From: Mycoplasmopsis gallinarum DSM 19816
GTDB taxonomy: Bacteria > Bacillota_I > Bacilli_A > Mycoplasmatales > Metamycoplasmataceae
Length of the DNA: 64,000 nt
Assembly (NCBI RefSeq): GCF_000621085.1
Contig: NZ_KK211211.1
Location: forward strand, 1 to 64,000
Direction of reading: 5' to 3'
In this document: positions 11,750-22,492 of the stretch, one piece after another
Layout of the letters: every line of letters begins with the position of its first letter
Numbering within the stretch: the stretch's first letter is position 1
Made by a program: the position numbers and the translations under genes
The notes under the pieces: generated by a model
What the model saw: the letters and a program-made list of their open reading frames with translations, nothing else
Told to the model about the DNA's origin: nothing
Databases searched by the model: none

Positions 11750-11787
11750 TTAAATTTAATTCAATAAAATTTAATTAAAGAGGTCTA

Positions 11788-14700
11788 ATGAAAAATAATG
11801 AAAAAGAATATGCAAATCAATACAAAGCAATTTTAAATAATTTATTGGATGTTTCAGCAAGAGATGCGTCCATTTTTACTTCAATTAATAACAAAAAATG
11901 ATTTGATTTTTACACAGTTTTTGGTTCTGAAGTTTTAAATTTTGTTTTTAAAAATTCTTACTTCGATATTCCAATTATTGAAACTAATTTAAAAACTATT
12001 TATGAAAAAATTGAAAAATCTACACAGAGTGATGAATTGATCAAAATCTTGGAAGAATATAATTTAATTACTAGTCAAAATCAAATCAAAAAAATTCAAA
12101 GCGATTTTGAAAATTCAAAATCTCTTTACGTTAACACATTTAAGTCACAATTTCAAAAACAAACTATCAAATGAAAATTATTTTTAAATGAAGCTAATGA
12201 AATTAATGAGCAAAATAACATTTGACCAATGCATTTGGGGTTTGTTTATATCAAAGTTAGTTTAGATAAAAAGCCTGTTTATGCACCTTTATTTTTAAAA
12301 GAAGTGCATATGGCCATTAGAAACGGTAAGCCCTATTTATTTTCAGATAGCGACATTAAAATTAATGAAAAATTATTATTTTTATTAGAAACACATAAAT
12401 TTAACTTAGAAATTAATACTGATTTTAATGGTTGATCAATTGAAAAATTATTTAATTATTTAAAGCATGAATGACGTGATTTTTTTAATTTTAATGTTAA
12501 ATTAAATAGTCCTTTTATTCAAATAGATAGCGAAAGCGTTGAAAATGAAGCTTTAGAATTTATGCCAGGTATTGTACTTGGATTATTCCAACCTTCAGGT
12601 GGATATTTAAGAAATCGTATGTTGGAAATTATTCAAAATAATGAATTAAATCAAATTTTTGATATTGAATTTAATAAGACTATTTATAAAAATAAAGTCA
12701 AAAGTGTTATTGACAATCCAAAAGTCAGCATTTTCAAAATTTCTCCATCTAATTTTTCACAAGATAAAGCTATCGCAAGTAGTTTGAATCAAAATACCAT
12801 TATTTGAGGTCCTCCGGGTACAGGCAAAAGTCAGACAATTGTTAATTTATTAACTAACATATTAGTAAATAAAAAAACAGCTGTTGTTTGCTCACAAAAA
12901 AAAGCTGCCTTAGACGTTATTAAAAAAAGGTTAAATAAATTAAATATTTTCGGACTTTTTATGCTTAATTCTAGAGGAATGAGCAAAAAAGACTTTTATC
13001 GTCCTTTAAAAAAATACATTGATTATTTAGAAAATTTTGAAGAAACTGGAACTCTAAAAGCACAGAAATTGATTAATCAATCTCAATTGAATTTTGTTCA
13101 AAATATTCATAATTTTTGTAATGATTCTAAATTTGAATCAGCAGCTAAAGTAATTATTTATTTACAAGATAAATGAAATTTATTTACTCAAGAATTATGA
13201 AACTTTATTTTAACTTTGCCTAATGATTTAAAATATCCAGAAAGTTTTAATTTTAAAGATGAAAAGGACTTAAAAAATTATCTTTTAAGGCTCAATCATT
13301 TAGAATTTAAATTTTGAAATCAAAATTATAAAAAAATCAACAATTCAATTGGCAAAATTTTGTTTGAAAAATTTAATAATTTAAATCTTAATTTAAATTA
13401 TTTAAAACAATTAGTTAAAAATTTAAATGCAAGCGCCTTTGAATATATCAATGATTTAATTAATATTCTGCCAGAAGAAAATATTAATCAATTAAGTGAT
13501 ATTGATAGTTTAAGAATTTATATTACTAAATTAATTATTAATAAAATTGATAATTTTAATTCACAGGAAAAATCAGAATATGCTGATTTTTCAGCTGCAA
13601 TTCGTCTAATGACAATTGAACCTTATAAGTTTATTAAACTATTTTCTTCAATGATTAAAAAGCTATTTCCAATTATTATTGTTACGCCAGAAATTGATTT
13701 ATCTGCCTGAAATAAGGAAGAATTTGATTACGCAATTTTGGATGAATCAAGTCAAATTTTCATTGAAAAAGGATTGCCAGTTTTATATTTAGCAAAAATC
13801 AAAATCTTGGCTGGTGATGATCAACAAATGCGTCCAAGTAATTGATTCAATGCGCGCTATGTTGATGAAGATTCTGTGTATGGCAAAATTGATTCATTAC
13901 TTGATTTCGCTAAATCTCTTGGAGTTTATAACATTTTATTAGATAAAAATTATCGTTCTAATTATGCTGCCTTGATGACTTTTAGCTCAAAATATTTTTA
14001 TGATAGCGCTTTGGATGTAATTGATTCGTATAATGAAAATTTAAAATATCAACCAATCGAAGTTTATGAAATAAACGGTTTATGAGACGACAATAAAAAC
14101 ATTGAAGAAGCATTATATGCCATTAAGTTAGCTAAAATTAATTTAAAAGAATACAGAAAAATCATTTTGTTAAGTTTAAACGTTAAACAACATAATTATA
14201 TTTTGGAAGAAATTGTCAAAAATCATCCAGATTTAGAACAAGCAATCAATGATGAAAAATTATTATTAAGAAATATTGAAAATATTCAAGGTGATGAAGC
14301 TGATTTAGTAATTGTTTCTATTTCTTATGATAAAAATACTGCTTTACATAGTACTTTTGTTGGGCGTAATGGCGGAAAAAATGCTTTAAATGTCGCAATT
14401 AGTAGAGCAAAAGAAAAAATGATTGTTCTTAAATCATTGAGGGCAGAAGAAGTTAATGTAAACAATGATAATGAAGATTTATTAATTTTTAAAAAATGAC
14501 TACAATTTTTAGAATTAAGCAATAAAGAGAAGAAGAATTATATTAATAAAAACAAACAAGAATTAAGTCAAGAAGTAACTAATGAATATAGTTTTCAAAA
14601 TGTCCTAAAGCAACAACAAACTACTTATTTTTCTTCTAGTGAATCAGTTTTATTTGAAGAAATAAAAGCAGAAATTGAAAAAATTATTGAAAACAAAGAT

Positions 14701-15408
14701 TATTTAGAACTCAAATTTAATGAATCAATTGGGACTTTAAGTGTAGATTTGGTAATTCAAAACAAAGGAATTAATACCATTTGTTTTATTATAGATAACT
14801 ACGATTATCAAAATCAAATTGAAAATTACATTAAAATTAATGACTTGAAAAAATACATTGAATCTAAAAGATACAATATTTATTTACTTGATCGTTTTAA
14901 ATGAGAAAAAAATAAAATACAAATTTTGGATGAAATCAATCAAATCAAGCCGTTTGATTTATGAGATACTTTAATTCAAGAAGTTAAAGAAGAAAAAAAT
15001 GCCGGTTCATATTTTGACAATATTATCAATAATATTGATCAAAATACTGAATTACCAACAAAAGTTGAAAATGAAGTTGAATTAATTGATACTCAATTAG
15101 ATCAACCTGTTTTATCTACTCCGCAATTATTAATTGCTCATGAAAATTTAACTTCAGAAAAAAATGTTTTTTCTGAAAATAATTTAAAAGAAGAAACTAT
15201 TGAAATAATTAAAGATAATCAAATTGATAATTCGCCATTATTGCTTGAAAATGATTCAAATTTAAAAATGTTATCAAATTCAATAAAACCAGTTTTAGAA
15301 ATTGAATCAGAAATGATTGAAGAAAATTCAAGCAGTCAAAACAGTAATTTTTTAGCTCCGGATATTTGAGAAGAAATAGAAAAAGAAATTAAAGAAAATT
15401 TAGAATAA
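11788..15408 (+). CDS. Large superfamily 1 DNA/RNA helicase
   Basis: 1206 residues. Walker A GPPGTGKS at 341-348, Walker B/DEAQ-like DESSQ at about 652-656, GDDQQMRPS near 676, NYRSNY near 720, QGDEADLVI near 834 and the arginine motif VAISRAKE near 868, all in order for UPF1-like superfamily 1 helicases (AAA_11/AAA_12 type). About 300 residues precede the ATPase core, and an insertion of about 280 residues separates motifs I and II. After the core, residues 955-1070 form a compact alpha/beta region that could be a degenerate nuclease fold, and the last 135 residues are acidic and low complexity. Probable role in nucleic acid repair or remodelling; specific task unknown. ATG follows AGAGG. 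Confidence 0.88.
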
Positions 15409-15437
15409 GCATCAAAAACAAGTTGATGCTTTTTTTA
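15407..15437 (+). terminator. Terminator of the helicase transcript
   Basis: Arms AAGCATCAA and TTGATGCTT around a 7-base loop, then a run of T, starting at the helicase stop codon. Confidence 0.9.
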
Positions 15438-15441
15438 AAAT

Positions 15442-15468
15442 AAAAAAAGAAGCTTGAAGCTTCTTTTT
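15442..15468 (-). terminator. Terminator of the tRNA transcript
   Basis: Near-palindrome with arms AAGAAGCT and AGCTTCTT and a T run on the minus strand, 17 bases past the 3' end of tRNA-Lys. Confidence 0.8.
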
Positions 15469-15484
15469 GGACTTTAAAAAGATT

Positions 15485-15560
15485 TGGTACGTCCTAGAGG
15501 ATTCGAACCTCCGACCCAATGGTTAAAAGCCATTTGCTCTACCGTCTGAGCTAAGGACGC
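15485..15560 (-). tRNA. tRNA-Lys (anticodon UUU)
   Basis: 76 bases including an encoded CCA. Acceptor strands GCGUCCU and AGGACGU pair, the anticodon stem AAUGG/CCAUU closes a 7-base loop with UUU, and the T arm carries GGUUCGAAUCC. It is transcribed with the tRNA-Leu gene 4 bases upstream. Confidence 0.97.
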
Positions 15561-15564
15561 ACAT

Positions 15565-15651
15565 TGGTACCCAGAACTGGACTTGAACCAGCACGAACTA
15601 ACGTTCGAGGGATTTTAAGTCCCTTGCGTCTACCTATTCCGCCACCTGGGC
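15565..15651 (-). tRNA. tRNA-Leu (anticodon UAA)
   Basis: 87 bases with encoded CCA and a long variable arm, as expected for leucine. The anticodon stem AGGGA/UCCCU closes a loop with UAA, which reads UUA, the main leucine codon in this AT-rich genome. The T arm is GGUUCAAGUCC. Confidence 0.97.
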
Positions 15652-15671
15652 ATCTCTTAAAATGCTTATTT

Positions 15672-15697
15672 ATTATAGACAAAAAAATGAAAGTCAA
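15672..15697 (-). promoter_or_regulatory. Probable promoter of the tRNA-Leu/tRNA-Lys transcript
   Basis: On the minus strand TATAAT (15677-15672) lies about 20 bases upstream of tRNA-Leu. A TTGACT hexamer (15697-15692) precedes it by 14 bases, shorter than the usual 17, so the -10 element is the firmer part of the call. Confidence 0.6.
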
Positions 15698-15748
15698 AAA
15701 TATTTTTTTTATTTTTTTTATAAGATAAACATATTTTTATTTTTTACA

Positions 15749-15754
15749 TATAAA
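15749..15754 (+). promoter_or_regulatory. -10 element of the HAD phosphatase gene (leaderless start)
   Basis: TATAAA lies 10 bases before the ATG at 15765 and no ribosome binding site is visible, so transcription should begin at or within a base or two of the start codon. Confidence 0.5.
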
Positions 15755-15764
15755 ATTATAAAGT

Positions 15765-16589
15765 ATGAAGGATAAGAAAACGCTTTTTATTGATTTGGAT
15801 GGAACATTGTTTGATAAAAATGGTATTTCAAGAATTAGTTCCAAAAATCTTAAAATTTTAAGATTAATTAAACCATTTGCAAATATTGTTTTTTCGACTG
15901 GCAGATCGTTTGATGATATTAGAGTTAAACAGACTTTAAAACAAACTGGAATTAATGATATTATTTGTTGTTCTGGAAGCCATATTTTTGTAGATTCACA
16001 ATGTATATATAACAATCTTTTTGATAAAGAAGTTTTAAATCAAATTGTTCAATGAGCTTTTGCAAGAAAAATTATCGTTGTATTATTTGATGAAATTGGA
16101 GAGTTAATTTATACCCATAATTGATTTGAATATGCGGTTATTAAATTGGTATTATCAAAAAAATTAAAAAAGATTAGATATGCAAAAAATTTCAATTTAG
16201 AAAAATTGGGTGACATAAATAAAATTGCTTTTATTGTTAAAAATCCAAATCAAAATTTAACTTTAATTAAAGAACTAGAAAAAGCTTTTCCTAAAACTAT
16301 TAATGCTTATGCAGCAAGTAAAAATTATGTAATTGAAATTACTGATTCAAAAAGTGATAAGGGTATTGCGCTAAAAAAATATTGTGATTATAAAAATATC
16401 GATTTGAAAAATACAATTCATATTGGCGATTCAATGGCTGATGCTTCTGTTAAAGGTATTGCTAATAAATTAGTGGCAATGGGTAATTCAACTAAAGAAT
16501 TAAAAGCTGTAGCTGATGAAATTGCTCCTAAAGCTAAAAATGGAGGAATTTATAAATATTTTATGTCAAAGGTGAAAAAGAATGATTAA
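15765..16589 (+). CDS. Cof-type HAD hydrolase
   Basis: 274 residues. HAD motif I DLDGT near residues 10-14, motif II STGRS near 46-50, the motif III lysine in SDKGIAL, and motif IV GDSMAD near 225. The cap insertion between motifs II and III is of the Cof (C2) type, so the protein is a cytosolic phosphatase for sugar phosphates, nucleotides or cofactors such as FMN or PLP; the substrate cannot be told. Its last 8 bases overlap the nfo start, so the two are co-translated. A second Cof-type gene lies at 44313-45161. Confidence 0.9.
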
Positions 16590-17415
16590 ACTAGGTTCTC
16601 ATGTTTCTTTTAAAAGTCCTAATTACTTATTGGGAGCAATTAGTGAATCTTTAAATAATGGTGCTAATTGTGCCATGATTTATTTGGGTGCTCCGCAAAA
16701 TACTAAAAGAATTGAAATTGAAAAATATAAAAAAGATGAATATTTAGAATATTTCGGTAATCGTATTGAACCAATGGATATTGTAGTTCATGCTCCATAC
16801 ATTGTTAATCCCGCTAATCCTACTAAACAAAATTTTGCAGTTAGTTTTTTAAGTCAAGAAATTAAAAGAATGAATTATATTGGAGCTAAATATTTAGTTT
16901 TACACCCTGGCTCATTTACAGAATTTAGTCCACAAATTGCTTTAGATACTTTAATTGATACTTTAAAACAAGTTTTAGCTAAAACTAATGATGTTGTTAT
17001 TTGCATTGAAACAATGGCAGGCAAAGGCTCTGAAATTGGTATTAATTTTGATCAAATGCATTATTTAATTAAAACATTAAATAATGAGAGAATTCAAATG
17101 TGTTTAGACACTTGTCATATTTGAGATGCTGGATATAACATTAAGGAATATGAAAATTTCAAACAAGAATTAATTAAATATGATTTACTAAAACACATTA
17201 AGGTGATTCATTTAAATGATTCAAAAAATGCTTTAGCTTCACATAAAGATAGACATGAAAATATTGACAAGGGACATATCGGGTTAAAAACTTTAGCCAA
17301 ATTTGTGCATGATCCTGATTTTGACAATATTCCTATTATTTTAGAAACACCTATTCCAGAAACAGGAAGTATATATAAACAAGAAATTGAAATGTTATTA
17401 AAAAATGCATCTTAG
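16582..17415 (+). CDS. nfo: Endonuclease IV
   Basis: 277 residues. Zn-binding landmarks of the AP-endonuclease TIM barrel occur in order: VVHAPYIVN, LVLHPGS, CIETMAGKG, CLDTCHIWDAGY, IHLNDSK, HIGL and ILETP. The enzyme cuts DNA 5' to abasic sites in base excision repair; mutM in this window supplies such sites from oxidised purines. The ATG overlaps the HAD gene by 8 bases and an AAAGG-like site lies in that gene's end. The last codons lie inside a terminator hairpin. Confidence 0.97.
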
Positions 17416-17435
17416 TTTGATGCATTTTTTAATAA
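17395..17435 (+). terminator. Long terminator overlapping the end of nfo
   Basis: A perfect 17-base inverted repeat (outer arms TTATTAAAAAATGCATC and its complement) around a 7-base loop that contains the nfo stop codon. Confidence 0.9.
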
Positions 17436-17610
17436 TTTTACTATTGGATTTTAGAGTTAAACGTCATTTTCAACGAGAAAATACTTATTTATGGGATAAT
17501 TTTATATTTAAGTATCATTATTTACATAAAACAATCAAATACAAAATATAGGAAATTAATATTTCGAGTTTTTTGTATAAAAGAATATATGAAACAACTA
17601 AAACAATATT
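17436..17610. other. AT-rich spacer between convergent genes
   Basis: 175 bases with no open frame of note, no RNA gene and no repeat that I can support. Both flanking genes end here. Confidence 0.5.
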
Positions 17611-18252
17611 TTATTTTTTTAATTTAATTAACAATTTTGCAAAATCTTCAAGAAGTTTGGTATCTGTAGCCTCTTTTTTCGGATCATCAGAATAGCAAAA
17701 ACTGATTCTTTTTTCTTTCTTTATTTTTTCGAATAACAAAGGTCTCAATAATTGCGATTTTCTAGTATTAGATTCACTTCTCTTTCAACCTTCTGGATTT
17801 AATTTTAGTTTATAACAATAAATTTTATTTGGTTCTTCTTCGTTATTTTTATTCAAATAATAAGAAATTGCAATTTTTTCTTCTAGTGAATTTTCACTGA
17901 TAATTGTTGGAATTTGTTCATTAAAATAGTTTGTAAATTGCTTTAAAATATCCCCTAGATTGTCTTTATATTCAATATTAAAGAATTCTCTCAAACTTTT
18001 AGGATCAATATCTATTGTAAAATTAGTAGCTTCTGCTATTAAAGTATTGTAATCAATTTCATCTTTATTTTTTTGTTTTAAAAATTCTAATTTGGCTATC
18101 GAGTATTTATTCTTTTTCTCTTCAATTGAAGAAAATTTTTCCACAAAAACAAAATATTTATTGTTTTTATAAATAAATGTAAAAACTGATAAATTTAAAT
18201 CTCTTTGTTTCATATCATCTACATAAGATTTCAAGTTATTTAATGTAGACAT
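17611..18252 (-). CDS. Unknown protein, perhaps DUF6037-like, 213 aa
   Basis: Soluble, Lys- and Glu-rich protein without membrane segments. The opening region (LKSYVDDM, then a VFTFIYKNNKY beta stretch) and a closing element SFCYSDDPKK recall the DUF6037 family, whose members often end with a similar Cys-x-(S/T)DDP segment; this is a memory-based, tentative match. A TGA Trp codon at 17785 would wrongly truncate it under the standard code. It starts 15 bases after ychF ends and is probably in the same transcript, but it may be an accessory gene. Function unknown. Confidence 0.8.
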
Positions 18253-18267
18253 ATTTAATTACCTCAC

Positions 18268-19371
18268 TTACTTCCCGAATTTAAAATGACAAATATCGCC
18301 ATCTTGCATAATGTAGTTTTTGCCTTCAGATCTTATTTTTCCTGCGTTTTTTGCTCCTAATTCGCCACCAAAATTAATAAAATCTTCAAAAGAAATCACA
18401 TCAGCCTTTATAAATTTCTTTTCAAAATCTGTATGTATGATTCCAGCACATTGAGGAGCTTGCATTCCGTCTTTAAATACTCAAGCTCTTACCTCAATTT
18501 GTCCTGCCGTAAAATAAGTTTTTAATTTTAATAAATCAAATGCTTCTCTTGTCAAATAATCTAAACCGCTATATTTGATTGAATAAGTATCTAATCATTC
18601 TTTGCCTTCATTTTCATCCATTTGAGCAATTTCTGATTCTAATTGGACTGAAATTGGAATAATTTTATTTTGATTATTAACTGCTTGTTTTAAGGCTTGA
18701 TAATTTTTATCATTTTCATAGTCTGCAATTTGTTCACTAGACATATTAGCAACATAAATCATTGGTTTGGCAGTTAATAATTGATAACCCTTAATTAATT
18801 TCAATTCTTCTTCATTTAAGTTTTTGCTTATTTCATAGGCAAATTGATTATTTTCTAACACTTCTTTAATTTTGAAAGCTAAATTTTCTTCTAAAATTGC
18901 AGTTTTATCGCCGCTTTTGGCTTTTTTATGAATTCGATTTAAAACATTATTAATTGTTTCTAAATCAGCCAGAATTAATTCTAAGTTAATAACTTCCATG
19001 TCTGCAACTGGATCGACTTTATCATGCACATGCATAATATCTTTATTTTCGAAACATCTTACTACATGAATAATTGCATCAACTTGTCTTATATTGCCTA
19101 AAAATTTATTTCCAAGCCCTTCGCCTTTTGAAGCACCTTTAACTAAGCCAGCAATATCAACAAAATCAAAAGTAGCTGGTACTATTTTTTCAGGATTCAC
19201 AATTTGAGCGATTTGATTAAGTCTAATATCTTTTAATGGCACACTACTTATGTTTGGTTCAATTGTAGTAAAGGCATAATTTGATGATTCAACTTGATAT
19301 TTAGTTAATGCACTAAATAAAGTGCTTTTTCCTACATTAGGTAATCCTACAATTCCTGCTTTTAATGACAT
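18268..19371 (-). CDS. ychF: Ribosome-binding ATPase/GTPase YchF
   Basis: 367 residues, family length. G1 GLPNVGKST at 9-17, G3 [14 protein letters not shown] with the YchF-specific extension, and NMS in the G4 position, which fits the ATP preference known for YchF/OLA1. A C-terminal TGS domain ends with [11 protein letters not shown] and [11 protein letters not shown]. The protein binds the 70S ribosome and is tied to stress control. Its AAGGAG site overlaps the stop of the methyltransferase gene 9 bases upstream, so the two are coupled. Confidence 0.96.
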
Positions 19372-19380
19372 ATTTGCTCC

Positions 19381-20193
19381 TTATTTATAATATTTTTCAA
19401 TTCAAGCTTCTTTAATTTGATCTTGATTTATTCAATAGTTTCCACCAGTAACTGATGAATATTTTGGATAAATTAAATTATTTAATTTTTCTTTAATTTC
19501 CATTAAATCAAAATTTGTATTAATTTTAATAAAGTGTTCGGATTTTGGATTAGTTATTTCATGTGGAAAACGAACTTTTCCACTATTTCCATTAATTGTT
19601 AAATCTGCTTCTGAACTATTTCTTTTAACAAAAATAAATTCTTTGATTTCTAAATTGATCTTATTTTTTCTCAAATTAGGTAAATTTGACATATCATTTT
19701 TGATTCAAACAAAAAATGAACAAGGCACATGATAATTTATATATTGATTCTTATCATAAACATAAAAACTTTCTTTAGGCAAGTCAATAATATTAATTAA
19801 TTTTCATTCTTCCGGAAACAACCTATATGTTTGATTTATTGCTTTTTTGAAAATATTTGGAAGAATAAAAGCTATTGCATTTGCACCTAATGAAATAGAT
19901 TTTTTTATGAATTTTTTAGCTAAAATTGAACGCGAACCAAAAGGCGGATTTCCAAAAACTAACACTTTTTTATTATTAAAATTTAAGTCTAATTCTAAAA
20001 AATCTTGTTTCATTATTTTTGTTTGTTTTGGATCGATATCATAAGCTAAAGTGTTAGCAAATATATTTAAAAATGCACCCTCTCCTGCACTGGGTTCAAT
20101 AAAAACATCATAATTATTAAACTGCAATAAAGATTTTTTGCATAATTCAACAACATTTTCTTTAGTATAAAATTGATCATTAATTATTTTCAT
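19381..20193 (-). CDS. Solitary N6-adenine-type methyltransferase
   Basis: 270 residues. SAM motif I EPSAGEGAFL near 32-41, D at the motif II position (YDIDP), and catalytic NPPF near 82-85, the signature of amino-methyltransferases acting on adenine N6 (or, less often, cytosine N4 or protein Gln). The N-terminal QFYTKENV is typical of DNA methyltransferases that lack a fused nuclease. No restriction endonuclease or specificity subunit is nearby, and the gene is joined to ychF by a 9-base gap. Target (DNA, rRNA or other) is not fixed by the sequence. The start lacks a close ribosome site; a TAAAAT 7 bases upstream suggests a leaderless message. Confidence 0.85.
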
Positions 20194-20358
20194 TAAAACT
20201 ATTTTAGTCCTAAATTATTCAAAATTGTCATTTTTGAAAATTAATTTTTGCAATACTAAGTAAGTTATAAATTCCTTTTAACTTTAGTGACATTCAAAAA
20301 ATCTAAAATTTGTTTAGAATTTTCTTTATTAATTTTCATAAAAAAATTATATACAAAA

Positions 20359-20381
20359 ACGAGATACATTATGTATCTCGT
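20359..20381 (-). terminator. Terminator of the M28 peptidase gene
   Basis: Arms ACGAGATACAT and ATGTATCTCGT with TTTTTG following on the minus strand, 11 bases after the stop at 20392. Confidence 0.75.
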
Positions 20382-20391
20382 CTATTTAAAA

Positions 20392-22095
20392 TTAAATTGT
20401 TAATTCTATTGTCTGATTTGAAGAAATATGTCAAACTGAAGTTAAATATTCTTTAACTGTTTCAACAACAGTGTCTAATTGTTTATAAATTTTGTTACCA
20501 ACATTTTCTTTAACTCAATCATATCTATCTAAATCTGAGTGTCAAATGTCTCCTGCAATTACCACATTTTCCATGCTAACGCCTTCAGGTAAGTCTCATA
20601 AAACAATATTTGAACCATTTTTAGCTTTTGGAACTAAATTAATTTTATTTCCATCTTTATCTATTCAAGCATTTGGATTGTTGGTTTGAGCATAACCATC
20701 ATATTCATTAAATTTTGAAAAGACATTAAAATTAGTTGATTCAACATAGGCAATTGGAATATTAGCATATTGGTAGAATGGCATATGGTCTGATCAATCG
20801 CCTGTTTCTCCAGCACGATAACTATTTTTTTCAAATTGTGGGTGAATTTCTAACTCTAATTCAATATCATTTTTATCTTTGGCTCTAATTCTTGAAATTG
20901 CATTAATTTGATCTCTAATTGAAGAAGAAATATTGCCCTTAACCACATCAACATCAGGGTTTGAATTTGGTGAATGAACATACATATTATCACCACCGGC
21001 TACTGTATCGAAATTAATCATTCCAGCAGCACTTAATAATAATTTGTTGGTTTCAACTTCATTTTCTCCTGAAGTTTCTTTTTTAGATTCCATAAATTCT
21101 TTTACAAACGCAATTGAACCATATTTGCCTAATTCCTCTGCATCTACAAAAATCACATGCAATCTTGTACCTAATTTAGCTCTATTTTCAGCAGTTGAAT
21201 AATATTTTAATAATGCTAAAGCAGAAGCAACTCCAGTTGCATTATCGGTAGCCCCTCAAGAAAGGTGATTGGTGCTTGAGGTTGTTGAATCATAGTGAGC
21301 AACAATATATAAATCTTTTAATTGACTTTTGTTTTCTTCTGTAATTCCTGGATTTTCTGGCTGAATTGAAACAATTAAATTATTTCCCAAATTATTCGCC
21401 ATATATTTGCCATCTCTTAATTTATCTTTTGCATGGAATAAAAATCCTTGTCCTTGATATCCTGTTTTATTTAACATATTTTCAATTACTTGATTTTTAA
21501 ATTCTTCATTTTTGCGAATAGTAATTCCAGTTTCATAATAACTTGATTGAGTTTCAAAACGTGCTTCTTTTAAAATATTAACTACATTTTCATTAGTAGC
21601 CATTTTGTAATTTTGATAAGTTTTTCCTTTATAGATTTTACTTTCACTTTGCAATTGAACATCTTGCAATTCAGGATAAGTAATAACATCTGTGCTATTT
21701 AAATTAGCATAATTCATTTGTTTTACTTGTTCTTTTAATCATAAAAATGCATGGTAACTACCATAATTGTTTACATCATTTGTAATTGTAGTGTTTAAAT
21801 CATATTTAAAAACAATATCATTTGAATCTAAACTTTTTTTATTTGGATCTTGTAAATCTCTAAATTTGTATGTACTTTCATCATAATTAGAAACATTAGA
21901 AATATTTCCAGCAATACGTCCGTGATTTTCTAATTCAAATTTATTATAAAAATTTCCTACATCAGTTTTTTCATAATCTACATTTGAAATAGTATTTTTA
22001 CTTTCTTCCTTATCTTTATTGCAACTTACTGCAATAGCAACTGTTCCAAAAACAGCAATTGAACTACTAAGAGTTAAAACTACATTTTTTTTCAT
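20392..22095 (-). CDS. M28-family metallopeptidase lipoprotein
   Basis: 567 residues. A Lys start, hydrophobic core and lipobox AIAVSC (Cys25) mark a lipoprotein exposed on the cell surface. The zinc aminopeptidase ligands are all visible: His267 in AHYDS, Asp284 in ATDNATG, the Glu pair 320-321 in DAEELG, Asp363 in NFDTVAG and His437 in SDHMPF. Family members cleave N-terminal residues from peptides, here probably host peptides outside the cell, feeding the cell with amino acids. About 230 residues precede the catalytic domain and may form a PA-like or lid region. ATG follows AAGGAGAA. It stands alone between rnpB and a terminator. Confidence 0.92.
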
Positions 22096-22171
22096 ATTTC
22101 TCCTTCAAAACATTTATATAAATTATAAATTTTTATTTTTTTCTCTTTTCTTTATTTGAAAAAAAGAAATA

Positions 22172-22197
22172 AAAAAAGCACCTAAAATGGTGCTTTT
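22172..22197 (-). terminator. Terminator of rnpB
   Basis: Arms AAGCACC and GGTGCTT, then a T run on the minus strand, directly after the RNase P RNA 3' end. Confidence 0.85.
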
Positions 22198-22478
22198 GCA
22201 TCTATAAGCCACGTTTTGTACTCTTAAGAGCGCCAACAATTTATCTAATTATCAAAAAAGATAATTCTTTTTCTTAATTGAATTCTCTTGAAAAAGTTCC
22301 CCTACCAAAATTTGGGTTTCTAGCTCATGGAGTTTACCGCGTTTCACAATTCTCGTCTCTGTGGCACTAGTCGTCTAAGCTTGGATTTATTAGATCCAAC
22401 ATGAACACTACAATCATCTCAGATTGTGCTAGCGTGGACTTTCCTCTACTTAAAAAGCAGCTGTTGGCCAATGCTTTT
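22198..22478 (-). ncRNA. rnpB: RNase P RNA
   Basis: The universal CR-I element GAGGAAAGTCC is present on the minus strand near 22446-22436, and the 3' region reads GGCTTATAG as in other rnpB genes. Bases GCAT near the 5' end can pair with ATGC at the 3' end to form helix P1. A TATAAT is positioned 6-8 bases upstream and a terminator directly downstream, giving an RNA of about 280 bases. It is the catalytic RNA that trims the 5' leaders of tRNA precursors. Ends are estimated to a few bases. Confidence 0.93.
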
Positions 22479-22480
22479 TC

Positions 22481-22486
22481 ATTATA
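22481..22486 (-). promoter_or_regulatory. -10 element of rnpB
   Basis: TATAAT on the minus strand, 7 bases before the inferred 5' end of the RNase P RNA and just inside the space after holA. Confidence 0.65.
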
Positions 22487-22492
22487 TCTAAT

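Noticed and set aside
13177-13360. Apparent breaks in the helicase gene at TGA codons
   Set aside because: All are TGA at positions suited to Trp, as in every other long gene here, so they are not frameshifts or nonsense changes.
15442-15468. Palindrome after tRNA-Lys as an attachment site duplicate
   Set aside because: No copy of the tRNA 3' end and no integrase lie nearby; it is a terminator.
20265-20339. 24-codon frame on the minus strand upstream of the methyltransferase gene
   Set aside because: Too short, with no good ribosome site and no similarity to anything in the window.
20359-20381. Hairpin considered as part of a CRISPR or integration repeat
   Set aside because: It is unique in the window and placed exactly where the peptidase gene needs a terminator.
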